A stretch of 64,000 nt of DNA, from positions 5,082,501-5,146,500 of the forward strand of contig NZ_CP096255.1 in NCBI RefSeq assembly GCF_011516635.5, given 5' to 3'. Source of the DNA: Bradyrhizobium barranii subsp. apii (GTDB lineage: Bacteria > Pseudomonadota > Alphaproteobacteria > Rhizobiales > Xanthobacteraceae). Under the pieces are notes generated by a model. The model saw nothing but the letters and a program-made list of their open reading frames with translations, made no database searches and had not been told where the DNA came from. Made by a program: the position numbers and the translations under genes. Positions within the stretch are counted from its first letter, which is position 1. Each line of letters begins with the position of its first letter. Shown here piece by piece: positions 43,644 through 51,534 of the stretch.

Positions 43644-43868
43644 TCACTGCACGCCCGCCCACCGCCTTCCGAACACCGGCGGTTTTGTCTTCACCGCTTG
43701 CCAGCCGAAGAAGTGATGCTTGCCGGACCAGGTGTGCACCACGCCGCTGCAGATGCTGCACTTGAAGCTGCCGGTGTGGGCTTCGCTGTGCTCTTCCCGT
43801 GTCGCGGTGTAGTTCATGCTGCAACCCGCGCAGGTGAATTCTTCGGTCGTCCAGATGCTGTTGGCCAT
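43644..43868 (-). CDS. Small zinc-ribbon protein, 74 aa
   Basis: Two CxxC pairs, CAGC (residues 13-16) and CSIC (37-40), in MANSIWTTEEFTCAGCSMNY and SFKCSICSGVVHTWSGKHHF, with a WSGKHHFFGW tail. A single-zinc ribbon, probably nucleic-acid or protein binding. Not clearly related to the ribbon at 27431 beyond the metal knuckles. Confidence 0.75.
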   Translation of the reverse strand: MANSIWTTEEFTCAGCSMNYTATREEHSEAHTGSFKCSICSGVVHTWSGKHHFFGWQAVKTKPPVFGRRWAGVQ

Positions 43869-44124
43869 TGCACATCAGTGTTTTTGAATGTTGGCGAGAA
43901 GCGTAGGTGCGGGGATTTGCATCGGCGTAAACTGACCTCGGGAAATCCGGTTAATCGCCGTTAGCCAAACCGGGCTCCGGTCGCGGCGTTGCAGGAGCTT
44001 CCCGGGTCTGACGAGCGCCCGTCAGTCCAAATCGCGTCGCCGATTGGTCCAAGCGCGTGCGTGATCCCACAGCTAGATTTCATCGTCGCCTCGGTCGGAG
44101 GGCGGACAATTTGGGGGTGAGATC

Positions 44125-44844
44125 ATGCGGAAGAAACTGGTTTTGGCGTCTGCGCTGCTGTCATTGGCAACGCCGGCATTTGCAGCTGACATCATTGCGC
44201 CCGCGCCGGTCAAAGCGCCGGTGGCGGCCCAGATCTTCAGCTGGACCGGCTTCTACATCGGCGCGCATGGCGGCGGCGCCTGGAGCAAATGGACTGGCAT
44301 CGACCCGACCGATCCGACAGCGACCTGGAGCTCGGTGACGGCCAGCGGCGGCGTGGTCGGCGGCCAGATCGGCGGCAATTACCAGATCAGCAATTTCGTG
44401 GTGGGCCTCGAGGGCACCGGCGCCTGGTCCAGCGTCACACTCAATGCCGGCGGCCCGTTCGGTGGCGGTGCCGGCTTCAACCTGTCGCTGAAGAACGACT
44501 ACATCGCCACGGTCGCCGGCCGTTTCGGCGTCGCCTTCGACCGCGTGCTGCTCTACGCCAAGGGTGGCGCGGCCTTCACCCGCGACAAGTATAGCGTCAA
44601 CAACGGCCTTGCCGGCCCGCTCGCCGGTTCCGCCTCGGGCAGCTTCAATCGCACCGGCTGGCTTGCCGGCGGCGGCATCGAGTGGATGTTCATGCCGAAC
44701 TGGTCGGTGCGGGCCGAGTACAACTATATGGGCTTCGGCACGATCACCGAGCAGCCGGTGACGACAGGCAATCTGGTGGCGACTCCAGCCAATGTGAAGC
44801 TGAACATCCAGACCGGCACGGTGGGCGTGAACTACCACTTCTGA
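44125..44844 (+). CDS. Omp25/Omp31-family outer-membrane beta-barrel protein
   Basis: A 239-residue porin-like protein, the fourth of this family in the window. Signal peptide MRKKLVLASALLSLATPAFA, mature start ADIIAPAPVKAPVA, then FSWTGFYIGAHGGGAWSKW. It ends VGVNYHF with the barrel signature. No loop cysteines, as in the 5672 paralogue. Its start is preceded by GGGGGTGAG. Monocistronic; likely a small outer-membrane barrel. Confidence 0.9.
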   Translation: MRKKLVLASALLSLATPAFAADIIAPAPVKAPVAAQIFSWTGFYIGAHGGGAWSKWTGIDPTDPTATWSSVTASGGVVGGQIGGNYQISNFVVGLEGTGAWSSVTLNAGGPFGGGAGFNLSLKNDYIATVAGRFGVAFDRVLLYAKGGAAFTRDKYSVNNGLAGPLAGSASGSFNRTGWLAGGGIEWMFMPNWSVRAEYNYMGFGTITEQPVTTGNLVATPANVKLNIQTGTVGVNYHF

Positions 44845-45040
44845 GCGGACGGAGCGCCACCGCTCGGCCGACTGGACCAACCCGTTCGGCGACAGCTGAT
44901 GCCGCGCCGGGCGGCGCAGCGGTCCGATCCCTTGCGCCGCCGCGGGTCCGGTCGTCTTGACGCCGGATGCGCGGCTGGCAATAACGCTTTGCCGCGCAAG
45001 TGTCGGAACCCGCGTCAATGCCGCAAGGAAAGGCGTGCCC

Positions 45041-46120
45041 GTGAAAAGTCTCCGTCAGCTCCTGACGGGAGAGGACATCATCCAGCTCCTGATCCGGGTC
45101 GGCCTGCTTGGCCTGCTGATCATCTGGACCTTCCTGATCATCCGCCCGTTCGTGCCGATCCTGGCCTGGAGCGCCGTGCTCGCGGTCGCGTTCTATCCGG
45201 CCTTCAGCTGGGTCGCCAAGATCCTCGGCGGCCGCCCGAAGACTGCGGCCGCGATCCTCACCCTGATCACGCTCGGCATCGTCATTGGCCCGGCGACCTG
45301 GCTCGGCCTCAGCGCGGTGGACGGTGCGCGCGAACTGGCGAAGCAGCTCGGCACCGGCGACCTCGCGCTGCAGTCGGCGCCGGAGCAGCTCAAGTCGTGG
45401 CCGGTGGTCGGCCCTTGGCTCTACGATCTCTGGGATCAGGCCTACAACAACATCCGTGCGGTGCTGCGCGAGGTCGCGCCCTATCTCCAGCCGCTGGCGG
45501 GACCCCTGTTGTCGCTTGCGGGCGATGCGAGCCTCGGCACGCTCCAGTTTCTGGTCTCGGTGTTCGTCGCCGGCTTCCTGTTTCCGCATGGGCCGCGGCT
45601 GGTTGCGGCCGGGCGCGGCTTCCTGTTTCGCATCGTGCCCGAGCAGAGCGAGCATTTTCTCGAGCTTGGTGGCGCCACCATCCGCGCCGTGGCGCAAGGC
45701 GTGATCGGCGTCGCCATTGTGCAGGCGCTGCTCGCCGGCATCGGCTTCAAGATGGCAGCCGTGCCGAGCGCCGGCCTGCTCGCCTTCATCGTGCTATTGC
45801 TGTCGATCGTGCAGATCGGCGCGTTCCTGGTGATCCTGCCGGTGATCATCTGGATCTGGACCGCCAAGGACGTCACCACGGCGCTGCTGCTCACCGTGTT
45901 TCTCGTCCTCGTCGGCTTCATCGACACCATGTTGAAGCCGCTGGTGATGGGGCGCGGCCTCACCACGCCGACCATCGTGATCTTCGTCGGCGTGATCGGC
46001 GGCACGCTCGCCCACGGCATCGTCGGCCTGTTCATCGGGCCGATCATCCTGTCGGTGGCCTGGGAGTTGATGATGGCCTGGATCAGGACCGAGGACCGGG
46101 CGGCGGCGAGCGAAAGCTGA
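45041..46120 (+). CDS. AI-2E-family transporter-like permease
   Basis: A 359-residue inner-membrane protein of the AI-2E family (formerly UPF0118), with about eight helices in the pattern of this family: LLIRVGLLGLLIIWTFLIIR; AAILTLITLGIVIGPATWLG; and, near the end, TPTIVIFVGVIGGTLAHGIV and GLFIGPIILSVAWELMMAWI. Members export or import diverse small molecules, including sodium ions and autoinducers; the role here is not determinable. I chose the GTG at 45041 because AAGGAAAGG precedes it; an ATG at 44957 is also in frame. Confidence 0.85.
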   Translation: MKSLRQLLTGEDIIQLLIRVGLLGLLIIWTFLIIRPFVPILAWSAVLAVAFYPAFSWVAKILGGRPKTAAAILTLITLGIVIGPATWLGLSAVDGARELAKQLGTGDLALQSAPEQLKSWPVVGPWLYDLWDQAYNNIRAVLREVAPYLQPLAGPLLSLAGDASLGTLQFLVSVFVAGFLFPHGPRLVAAGRGFLFRIVPEQSEHFLELGGATIRAVAQGVIGVAIVQALLAGIGFKMAAVPSAGLLAFIVLLLSIVQIGAFLVILPVIIWIWTAKDVTTALLLTVFLVLVGFIDTMLKPLVMGRGLTTPTIVIFVGVIGGTLAHGIVGLFIGPIILSVAWELMMAWIRTEDRAAASES

Positions 46121-46155
46121 GCTGCTCGCACGGGCTGTGGTCAAAGCGCCCCGCG

Positions 46156-46181
46156 AACTTGTCTATTCAACTAGACAAGTT
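46156..46181. promoter_or_regulatory. Perfect inverted repeat before the NUDIX gene
   Basis: AACTTGTCTA-TTCAAC-TAGACAAGTT: all ten positions of each arm pair. It lies 36-62 bp before the NUDIX start, overlapping the likely promoter. Spacing and sequence (TTGTCTA...TAGACAA) recall GntR-family operators. A candidate operator for an unidentified regulator. Confidence 0.6.
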
Positions 46182-46217
46182 ACGATAGGGCGATTCTGTT
46201 TTCGATCTACGGCAGTA

Positions 46218-46610
46218 ATGGCGAAGTCTTCCAAGCTGGTTGCCGCAAAACGCGGCAAGGTATTGTTGGTCAGACGGCGGTCGGACGGCCTGTGGATGTT
46301 CCCGGGCGGCCGCAAGCGTTCGCGCGAGTCCGACAAGGACTGCCTGCGGCGGGAGATCAAGGAGGAGCTGCCCAAGCTGAAGCTCGGCCGGATCAGCCTG
46401 TGGAAGGAAGTGACGGCCAGGAATAAGCGCTCCGGTCGCAAGATGAGCGACGCGATCTTCATCGCCAAGGGTGCCAAGGGCAGGCTCGAGATCGGCGACA
46501 AGAAGGAGATCGACCGGGCCGCCTGGCAGAAGCCGCGCGGCATCCGCCTGACGCCGACCTCGCGCTACATCCGCGATCGGCTGTTTCCGAGCAAGCCGCG
46601 GCGCCAGTGA
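46218..46610 (+). CDS. NUDIX hydrolase family protein
   Basis: A 130-residue protein with a NUDIX box: G-x5-E-x7-REIKEEL in GGRKRSRESDKDCLRREIKE continuing EL, preceded by RGKVLLVRRRSDGLWMFP. The box coordinates Mg2+ and hydrolyses nucleoside diphosphates linked to another moiety. The rest is very basic (KRSGRKMSDAIFIAKGAKGR). Start at ATG 46218; the frame extends upstream through the inverted repeat to 46137, which is less likely to be coding. Substrate unknown. Confidence 0.85.
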   Translation: MAKSSKLVAAKRGKVLLVRRRSDGLWMFPGGRKRSRESDKDCLRREIKEELPKLKLGRISLWKEVTARNKRSGRKMSDAIFIAKGAKGRLEIGDKKEIDRAAWQKPRGIRLTPTSRYIRDRLFPSKPRRQ

Positions 46611-46747
46611 GGAGGGGGGCCGCGTCTTCGCGGCGCCGGTGCGACAAATCGCCCGCTGGTCCACAACACGAGCCCGAAATCGACAGATCATCGTGCGGTC
46701 AGGTCGGCCTACGGTCGTGGTCTGATCGAGACGGCCCCAGCCAGCCG

Positions 46748-46990
46748 CTATTGCTTGACCGCCAGCGTGTCCAGGCAGTGGTTGAGATAGACGGTGCGAT
46801 CCCTGGGCAGCACCTTGTCGAGATCCGCCTTCAGTGCGCATTCGCGTTGCCGCATCTGCTCGGCCCGGCGCTTCTCGGCCGCCTCGCGATATTCGGGGGC
46901 AACCTTGTTGGGATCGACCAGCGCCTGCGCGCGGGCGGGAGCAGTCACGGCGAGCGCGATGGCGGCGATGATGATAATGAACTGCTTCAA
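46748..46990 (-). CDS. Small secreted protein, 80 aa
   Basis: Starts with a TTG at 46990 (LKQFIIIIAAIALAVTAPAR), supported by GGAGG five bases before it, and carries a signal peptide ending ARAQA. The mature part VDPNKVAPEYREAAEKRRAE continues with two cysteines (RECALKADLD; YLNHCLDTLAVKQ). An ATG at 47014 is the alternative. Function unknown. Confidence 0.6.
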   Translation of the reverse strand: MKQFIIIIAAIALAVTAPARAQALVDPNKVAPEYREAAEKRRAEQMRQRECALKADLDKVLPRDRTVYLNHCLDTLAVKQ

Positions 46991-47117
46991 ATGAGCCTCC
47001 GTAAAAGGGCTCATGCTAGCGCGAGGGTAGCGAGGGCTCAAACGGCAAGTACGGTGGGACGACCGATAGCGCAGCCTGCGTCCGAGAGGCTGTCGGCGGA
47101 GTCGGTTTTTCAACGAC

Positions 47118-47186
47118 CCGAAGTCGGCCAAGTGAAGTGGGGTAAGTGAAGTCGGCCAAGCGAAATCGGCCAGTGAAGTCCATTCA
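47118..47186. repeat. 14-bp tandem repeat, about five units
   Basis: Units: CCGAAGTCGGCCAA, GTGAAGTGGGGTAA, GTGAAGTCGGCCAA, GCGAAATCGGCCA, GTGAAGTCCATTCA. A degenerate minisatellite that ends at the stop codon of the 47184-47426 gene. Copy number is likely to vary between strains. Confidence 0.7.
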
Positions 47187-47426
47187 CTTCGAGGCGTGGT
47201 CGATCTTGTGCCCGAGATGCCCGGTGTCGTGATCGCGACGCAATTGGCTCAGCGAGGTCTCGTTCAATTGATGCAAGACCTCGCTGAGCGGGGTCGCATC
47301 GGGATAACCGGCCGCAAATGCCTTTCCGTAGATCTTCCGCAACGTACCGACCAGCGTGTTGCCATGCTTCTTGCTGATCGCGCCATCCTTGTCCCGATGG
47401 CGGCCGTCCAGGCCCGGTTCCTTCAT
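47184..47426 (-). CDS. Small conserved protein, 80 aa
   Basis: MKEPGLDGRHRDKDGAISKK is basic and hydrophilic; then HGNTLVGTLRKIYGKAFAAG, YPDATPLSEVLHQLNETSLS and a basic end. The GNTLVGTLRKIYG segment is typical of a family I have met in Bradyrhizobium genomes without function. GGAGG precedes the ATG at the normal distance. Its 3' end runs into the 14-bp tandem repeat. Confidence 0.7.
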   Translation of the reverse strand: MKEPGLDGRHRDKDGAISKKHGNTLVGTLRKIYGKAFAAGYPDATPLSEVLHQLNETSLSQLRRDHDTGHLGHKIDHASK

Positions 47427-47645
47427 GTGGTCCTCCCTGTGCGGCGTCTTGAGCGCCTGGAGAGAGCGTGCTCCCAAACGAATTGGTTGGCAACGGTGCG
47501 GCGCGCGGGAGTTGAGCGGCGGTTCGCTCCATCGCGAGAGCGTCGCGTTCGCGCTTCGCTCTCCTAGCTGTGAAGCCGCGTCAGATCGCGGTGGGACGGT
47601 CGGCGTACTACATGAGCGGAAGCGGACTCGATTGGAGCCGATGCG

Positions 47646-47867
47646 ATGCGTCTTGTTTTGGCCCTGGGCCTCTCGATCGTCTTGTGCACGTCTGCAGACG
47701 CCGCGCACCGCGCTCGTGCGCACAATCCCGCGACACGCCATCCCCCGGTCGATCGTTTCGGCACGGAAGGGAATCCTCGCGTGCGCTTCGCGGTCCCCGG
47801 CTGGAGCGATGAAGCAACGGCGCGCTGGCTCAATAATGCCTCGTCCAACGTCGGCCGAGGCGGATAG
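47646..47867 (+). CDS. Small secreted protein, 73 aa
   Basis: Signal peptide MRLVLALGLSIVLCTSADAA, then a short basic mature part (HRARAHNPATRHPPVDRFGT; FAVPGWSDEATARWLNNASS) ending in Gly-Gly. The motif GWSDEATARWLNNAS is reminiscent of other small rhizobial secreted proteins. No known function. A terminator follows at 47980. Confidence 0.6.
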   Translation: MRLVLALGLSIVLCTSADAAHRARAHNPATRHPPVDRFGTEGNPRVRFAVPGWSDEATARWLNNASSNVGRGG

Positions 47868-47979
47868 CCACACCCGGACGTGGGTGCGGGAAGATCGGAG
47901 GAGCCGTGTGAACCAGTTCACACTCGCGCTTCGAGACCGGTGCTATGAAGGCCTCATTGCTTTTACCGATTGATATTTT

Positions 47980-48020
47980 GAAAACGCCCCAGCGCTCCCT
48001 ACCAGGCGCTGGGGTTTTCA
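47980..48020. terminator. Bidirectional rho-independent terminator
   Basis: GAAAAC-GCCCCAGCGC-TCCCTACCAG-GCGCTGGGG-TTTTC: a 9-bp stem with A and T runs, between the 47646 gene and the 48100 gene. Confidence 0.8.
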
Positions 48021-48099
48021 TTTCGATCACGGTCACTGCTCGCGAAGCGTGATCGGACCGGGCGGATGATTTCTGAAAAGTGCCGAGGGGCGGGCGCGA

Positions 48100-48270
48100 C
48101 TAAGCGGCTTGCTCCTCAAACGAGGTGTAGACCTGCCCAGCCGGATCGACGATCTGAACGTCCCAGCACCCGTCTTCGACGAGCTCTCTGGCCTTCTTGA
48201 GGGCGGCCGCGAGTGACAGCCGCTTGAGGCTGACGACGCCTGCCGTGTCGAAACCGCTGATTTCAAACAT
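48100..48270 (-). CDS. 56-residue protein, copy 1 of a duplicated gene
   Basis: MFEISGFDTAGVVSLKRLSL, then AAALKKARELVEDGCWDVQI and VDPAGQVYTSFEEQAA. GGAGG lies just before the ATG. It is nearly identical to the gene at 48944 (differing at PAGQVY/PTGRVH), including a shared upstream segment. The WDVQIVDPAGQVY pattern is found in small Bradyrhizobium proteins of unknown function. Confidence 0.7.
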   Translation of the reverse strand: MFEISGFDTAGVVSLKRLSLAAALKKARELVEDGCWDVQIVDPAGQVYTSFEEQAA

Positions 48271-48487
48271 GCCGTTCCTCCGGTTTTCCTGAATCTTACA
48301 CCTTTCGAGGGCGTTGTCTCCCGGCTTTTGTGGCAAGGCCCTTGGAACTGCAGACAGCTGCAGCGTCCAGTGCCGCGCGGTGGCCGCCATCGTGCCATCG
48401 GCCGACCCTGATGGTCGTGGCGCTCCCGTCGCGTTCAGGCGTCATTCAGAGGGGTTGTCTATCTTGCGGCCTTGGAGGACCGCTTCG

Positions 48488-48856
48488 ATGTTGATCACTA
48501 CTATTGCGACAATCCTTGCTCTTCATGGCGGTGCAACGGCGCCTGCCGCAGCTGTCGAACGCCCGCTCGAGGTGCAGTATCGCGGCGTACCGAGGCATCC
48601 GCCGCCGTGCGGCGATCATTGGGATCAGAGCGCCCGCGACGGGATGTGCTATCCCAACGGCTATCTCCGTCCCGAAGACCAGGCGGCGCTGCAGGGATAC
48701 TATCAGGGCCCGCGGCCTTACTATGGAATGCGCCGGCGTCCGGTGCCATGCGGGCACGGCGCTGACGTCGATATCCGCGACGGTGTCTGCTACCCCAACG
48801 GCACGGTTCCACTACAATTCCAGGACCGGCCAGAGAATTATTATCGGCGGTACTGA
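48488..48856 (+). CDS. Secreted protein with a duplicated CG...RDGxCYPNG module, 122 aa
   Basis: Signal peptide MLITTIATILALHGGATAPA. The mature protein holds two related units: CGDHWDQSARDGMCYPNGYL and CGHGADVDIRDGVCYPNGTV, each a cysteine pair 14 residues apart, likely two disulfide-stabilised knots. Between them is a Tyr/Pro-rich linker (YYQGPRPYYGMRRR). Starts at the ATG with GGAGG upstream. It lies between the two copies of the 56-aa gene, divergent from copy 1. Function unknown. Confidence 0.7.
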   Translation: MLITTIATILALHGGATAPAAAVERPLEVQYRGVPRHPPPCGDHWDQSARDGMCYPNGYLRPEDQAALQGYYQGPRPYYGMRRRPVPCGHGADVDIRDGVCYPNGTVPLQFQDRPENYYRRY

Positions 48857-48943
48857 GAGACGGGCCGTCAGGCGCACGGCCGAGTTTGCTCTCGATCAGT
48901 GTGCTCTTGATGAGCTAGCCGCGGAGCCGGCCCAGCGCCACGA

Positions 48944-49114
48944 CTAAGCGGCCTGCTCCTCAAACGAGGTGTGTACGCGTCCCGTTGGATCGACGATCTG
49001 AACGTCCCAGCACCCGTCTTCGACAAGCTCTCTGGCCTTCTTGAGGGCGGCCGCGAGTGACAGCCGCTTGAGGCTGACGACGCCTGCCGTGTCGAAACCG
49101 CTGATTTCAAACAT
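48944..49114 (-). CDS. 56-residue protein, copy 2 of a duplicated gene
   Basis: Same as the 48100 gene with three substitutions near the end (PTGRVHTSFEEQAA). The duplication covers the coding region, the ribosome site (CCTCCGG on the plus strand) and about 40 bp beyond (CTGAATCTTACACCTTTC), so it is a segmental copy of about 210 bp. Substitutions lie only at the 3' end and in the leader. Confidence 0.7.
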   Translation of the reverse strand: MFEISGFDTAGVVSLKRLSLAAALKKARELVEDGCWDVQIVDPTGRVHTSFEEQAA

Positions 49115-49385
49115 GCCGTTCCTCCGGTTCTCCTGAATCTTACACCTTTCAGGGGCCTTGTCTCTCGGCTTTGGTGCTTCGAAGCAGGCTGCCGCGTGAC
49201 TCATTCGGTCGCATAGCCCCCCGTAATCGGCCGGGGCGGCCGGGCCTGCCAGGCGGCCATGTCGCTAACGTGGAATTAATCCAAAATGCCCACAATTTTA
49301 GGCAGTTGTAGGTGGGTGCTGCGTAGAGGAGCCGTCGCGAGGACGTTCCGGCGTCGGCTTCCTGTTGCTCGCTCATTTGAGGTCA

Positions 49386-50054
49386 ATGGACATGACCACG
49401 ACATCCGAGGCGCAAGGCCTCGTCGAACAACTCGACCCCGCGGCGCTCGCGCTCGCAGTCGCAGCACTCGAGCCCGCAGCCCCGGAAGCTGCGGCATCGA
49501 GCAAGCGGTCCAGCCGGAAATCGGTCCTGGCACTGTCGGTGTGTGCCTTGGCCATCAATGGTGCGGCGGCGATCTATACATTGCCGGCTGATTTTCCGTC
49601 GCCGAATCTCAGCAGTTTGGCTGAACTGCTTCCGCGCCGGGAAGCTTCCACGCCAAAGGCGGATCCGGTTGTTGCTGCCTTGAAGGACATTCAGTCGGCC
49701 CAGCAGCAACACACGGCTTCGCTGCAGGAGAGCAACCACGCCTTGCAGCAAAATGCAGCTCTGCTGCAGCAGGATTCAATGGTGCTGCTGTCTCGGCGAC
49801 AGAGCATCACGGACGAACGGGTCGATGTGAGGAAGATATCTTCACAACTGTCCACGCTCATCGCGAAGGTCGATACTCTGCAAAATGCGATGATGTCGGA
49901 CGTCACGTCCTCGATCCGAAAAGCGAACGCGCGCTATGGACTGTCGGCAGCGATGCGGAAGCGGATGGTTCGGCAGTCGAAGTCTGTCGGGCCGGTTTCA
50001 GTTGGGGGAGCGCCGCTGAGTGTGCCGGCTGCGACGTCGGCTCCGGAAAGCTGA
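49386..50054 (+). CDS. Membrane-anchored coiled-coil protein, 222 aa
   Basis: An Ala-rich N-terminus (MDMTTTSEAQGLVEQLDPAA), then one membrane helix near residues 45-63 (SVLALSVCALAINGAAAIYT), followed by a Gln-rich coiled coil (QSAQQQHTASLQESNHALQQ) and a basic C-terminal part ending in VSVGGAPLSVPAATSAPES. A second ATG at 49392 is as good a start; GAGG lies before both. Likely faces the periplasm with its coiled coil. Function unknown. Confidence 0.7.
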   Translation: MDMTTTSEAQGLVEQLDPAALALAVAALEPAAPEAAASSKRSSRKSVLALSVCALAINGAAAIYTLPADFPSPNLSSLAELLPRREASTPKADPVVAALKDIQSAQQQHTASLQESNHALQQNAALLQQDSMVLLSRRQSITDERVDVRKISSQLSTLIAKVDTLQNAMMSDVTSSIRKANARYGLSAAMRKRMVRQSKSVGPVSVGGAPLSVPAATSAPES

Positions 50055-50117
50055 AGATAGTTCAAGCGAAGCTGTTGGCACTACTGGCCCTCGAGTTCAC
50101 GTTGGCCGGTCTTCTTG

Positions 50118-50231
50118 TCATGCCAAGCAGGACACGATGGCAAGCACGACGTCGGCGCCCAGGTCCCCTGAGTACATCGTGAAAAGGATGCCAGCGCCAA
50201 GAACAACAGCAAAAACCTTGAGAATAATCAT
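50118..50231 (-). CDS. Small hydrophobic membrane peptide, 37 aa
   Basis: MIILKVFAVVLGAGILFTMY then SGDLGADVVLAIVSCLA: nearly all hydrophobic, one or two short helices. GAGGGG lies 8 bp before the ATG, which overlaps the stop of the upstream decayed frame as ATGA. Real but uncharacterised. Confidence 0.5.
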   Translation of the reverse strand: MIILKVFAVVLGAGILFTMYSGDLGADVVLAIVSCLA

Positions 50232-50676
50232 TTTGCGATCCCCTCGTGGGTAACGCGAGACTGGACCCGGATTGTTTCCTGAGTGCTTCGCGTGATGCGG
50301 CGAATGGTTTCATTCACCGAGGCGTTATCCGTGAGGGGGCCGCTCGACTTAGAGGCCGCAACAGGGGCTGCTGCGCCCCGATGCATTTTCGAGATCAAGC
50401 CCGGGGGGGGCATCGCAATCGAACTGGCGCGCGCCAACGGTGACTTCAAAACTCTCTCGCAAGAGCGAGCGCAAGGTCTCAGTTGCTCCGTTCCGACCTC
50501 CAGCCGGTTTCCCGATGTGAAATGGTGGCGGTGATATCGACATCTCTGCCGGCCGACTGGCGCCAGGCCGCCACGCCGAAACACACCGTCAGCGTCAATG
50601 TCGTCAGCAATAGCAGCACGGACAGAAACTGGCTCACGCACATCCCCAGCAAGATCACGCGCCAACGCGCGCACAT
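50228..50676 (-). pseudogene. Probable decayed gene for a small membrane protein
   Basis: The frame starting MCARWRVILLGMCVSQFLSV has a strong membrane helix (LLLLTTLTLTVCFGVAAW) and runs to 50479. A second frame holds ETLRSLLRESFEVTVGARQF up to a G7 run near 50404; a third then carries LTDNASVNETIRRITRSTQE to the stop at 50228, coupled to the next small gene. Two frameshifts would join these to about 150 residues. The G-run is a typical slip point. Confidence 0.35.
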
Positions 50677-51058
50677 CTGGTTGATTCGGAAAATGCAGCC
50701 CGACTGACCTAGGGAGCGTTTTCCCCAAGGTTGCAGACCCGTGGACCAACACTCGTAGCCCTTGAGCCACCGCGCTCAGGAGCCGGCTCTGCACGCCCCA
50801 GGCTTCTGCGCTTCACAAGAATTGGCCGGCGATTGCCGTCGCCACGGCATAAGCTTTGGCTGGATGCTCGATGGCAGCCTCGCCGGCCGTCGCTCTATGA
50901 TAGAGGCGATTGTTGGAGGCGGTGACTTTACATCGCTGTAGATCCCGTCCGACCGACCAAATTGGAATCGCAGCCCTAGATCTCGCGATGGAATTAGCTG
51001 GCAACGCAGCGAAGCGCTGACCCGCCGGTTCGCGCTGGCGGCCCCCCTTTAGAATTCG

Positions 51059-51346
51059 CTAGTTGGGGGGGCTGCCGCTCTTGGCCTTGGACGAATGTTT
51101 CACTACCGGTTTGGCCGGCGTGGCCGGCTTCTTCGCTTCGTCGCCGCGGGCAGTTCCCCACGGATCGACTGCCTTCTGGTTGGGAACATTGCCGAGGGAG
51201 CGTTGATAGGCGCGCTCGGCCCGAATGTCGTCCGCCTTCTCGGCCTCCGTCTTGTCCTTGGACTCGCCGTACATTGGAACATGGTCCTGAGCCAATGCGG
51301 TCTGTGCGATCAGGGCGAACATGACAGCGACGGCGATTTTGCGCAT
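51059..51346 (-). CDS. Small secreted protein, 95 aa
   Basis: Signal peptide MRKIAVAVMFALIAQTALAQ; the mature part is charged (YGESKDKTEAEKADDIRAER; AYQRSLGNVPNQKAVDPWGT) with a Lys-rich tail. GGGAG precedes the ATG. The EKADDIRAERAYQRSLGNVP segment is common in short rhizobial secreted proteins. The preceding 382 bp (50677-51058) contain no convincing gene. Confidence 0.65.
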   Translation of the reverse strand: MRKIAVAVMFALIAQTALAQDHVPMYGESKDKTEAEKADDIRAERAYQRSLGNVPNQKAVDPWGTARGDEAKKPATPAKPVVKHSSKAKSGSPPN

Positions 51347-51462
51347 CGAGAAACTCCCGGTTCTGTGACTAGCATAACATCGCGCCGATTGCGGCATCAA
51401 TGCATCGGAGCGGCGTCCGGTAACGGCTGATGACGCATCGCCGCCGGTTGAAGCGGTAGAGA

Positions 51463-51495
51463 TAAGCCCGCCGACTCACAAGGTCGGCGGGGTTC
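51463..51495. terminator. Rho-independent terminator-like hairpin
   Basis: CCCGCCGAC-TCACAAG-GTCGGCGGG followed by GTTCTCTT; lies between the 51059 and 51535 genes. Confidence 0.5.
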
Positions 51496-51534
51496 TCTTG
51501 CGGGGCAGGCTAGTCATCATCCGCCGACGAGCCG

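Noticed and set aside
47184..47921. Long minus-strand frame upstream of the 80-aa gene
   Set aside because: Only the last 80 codons look like protein and follow a GGAGG site; the rest overlaps the secreted-protein gene at 47646.
50283..50534. 83-codon plus-strand frame in the 50.3-50.5 kb region
   Set aside because: It reads protein-like in part (GGGIAIELARANGDFKTLSQ) but the minus-strand frames have a membrane helix and a coupled downstream gene; I cannot support both.
50813..51004. 63-codon minus-strand frame
   Set aside because: No ribosome site, no conserved-looking segment; probably chance.
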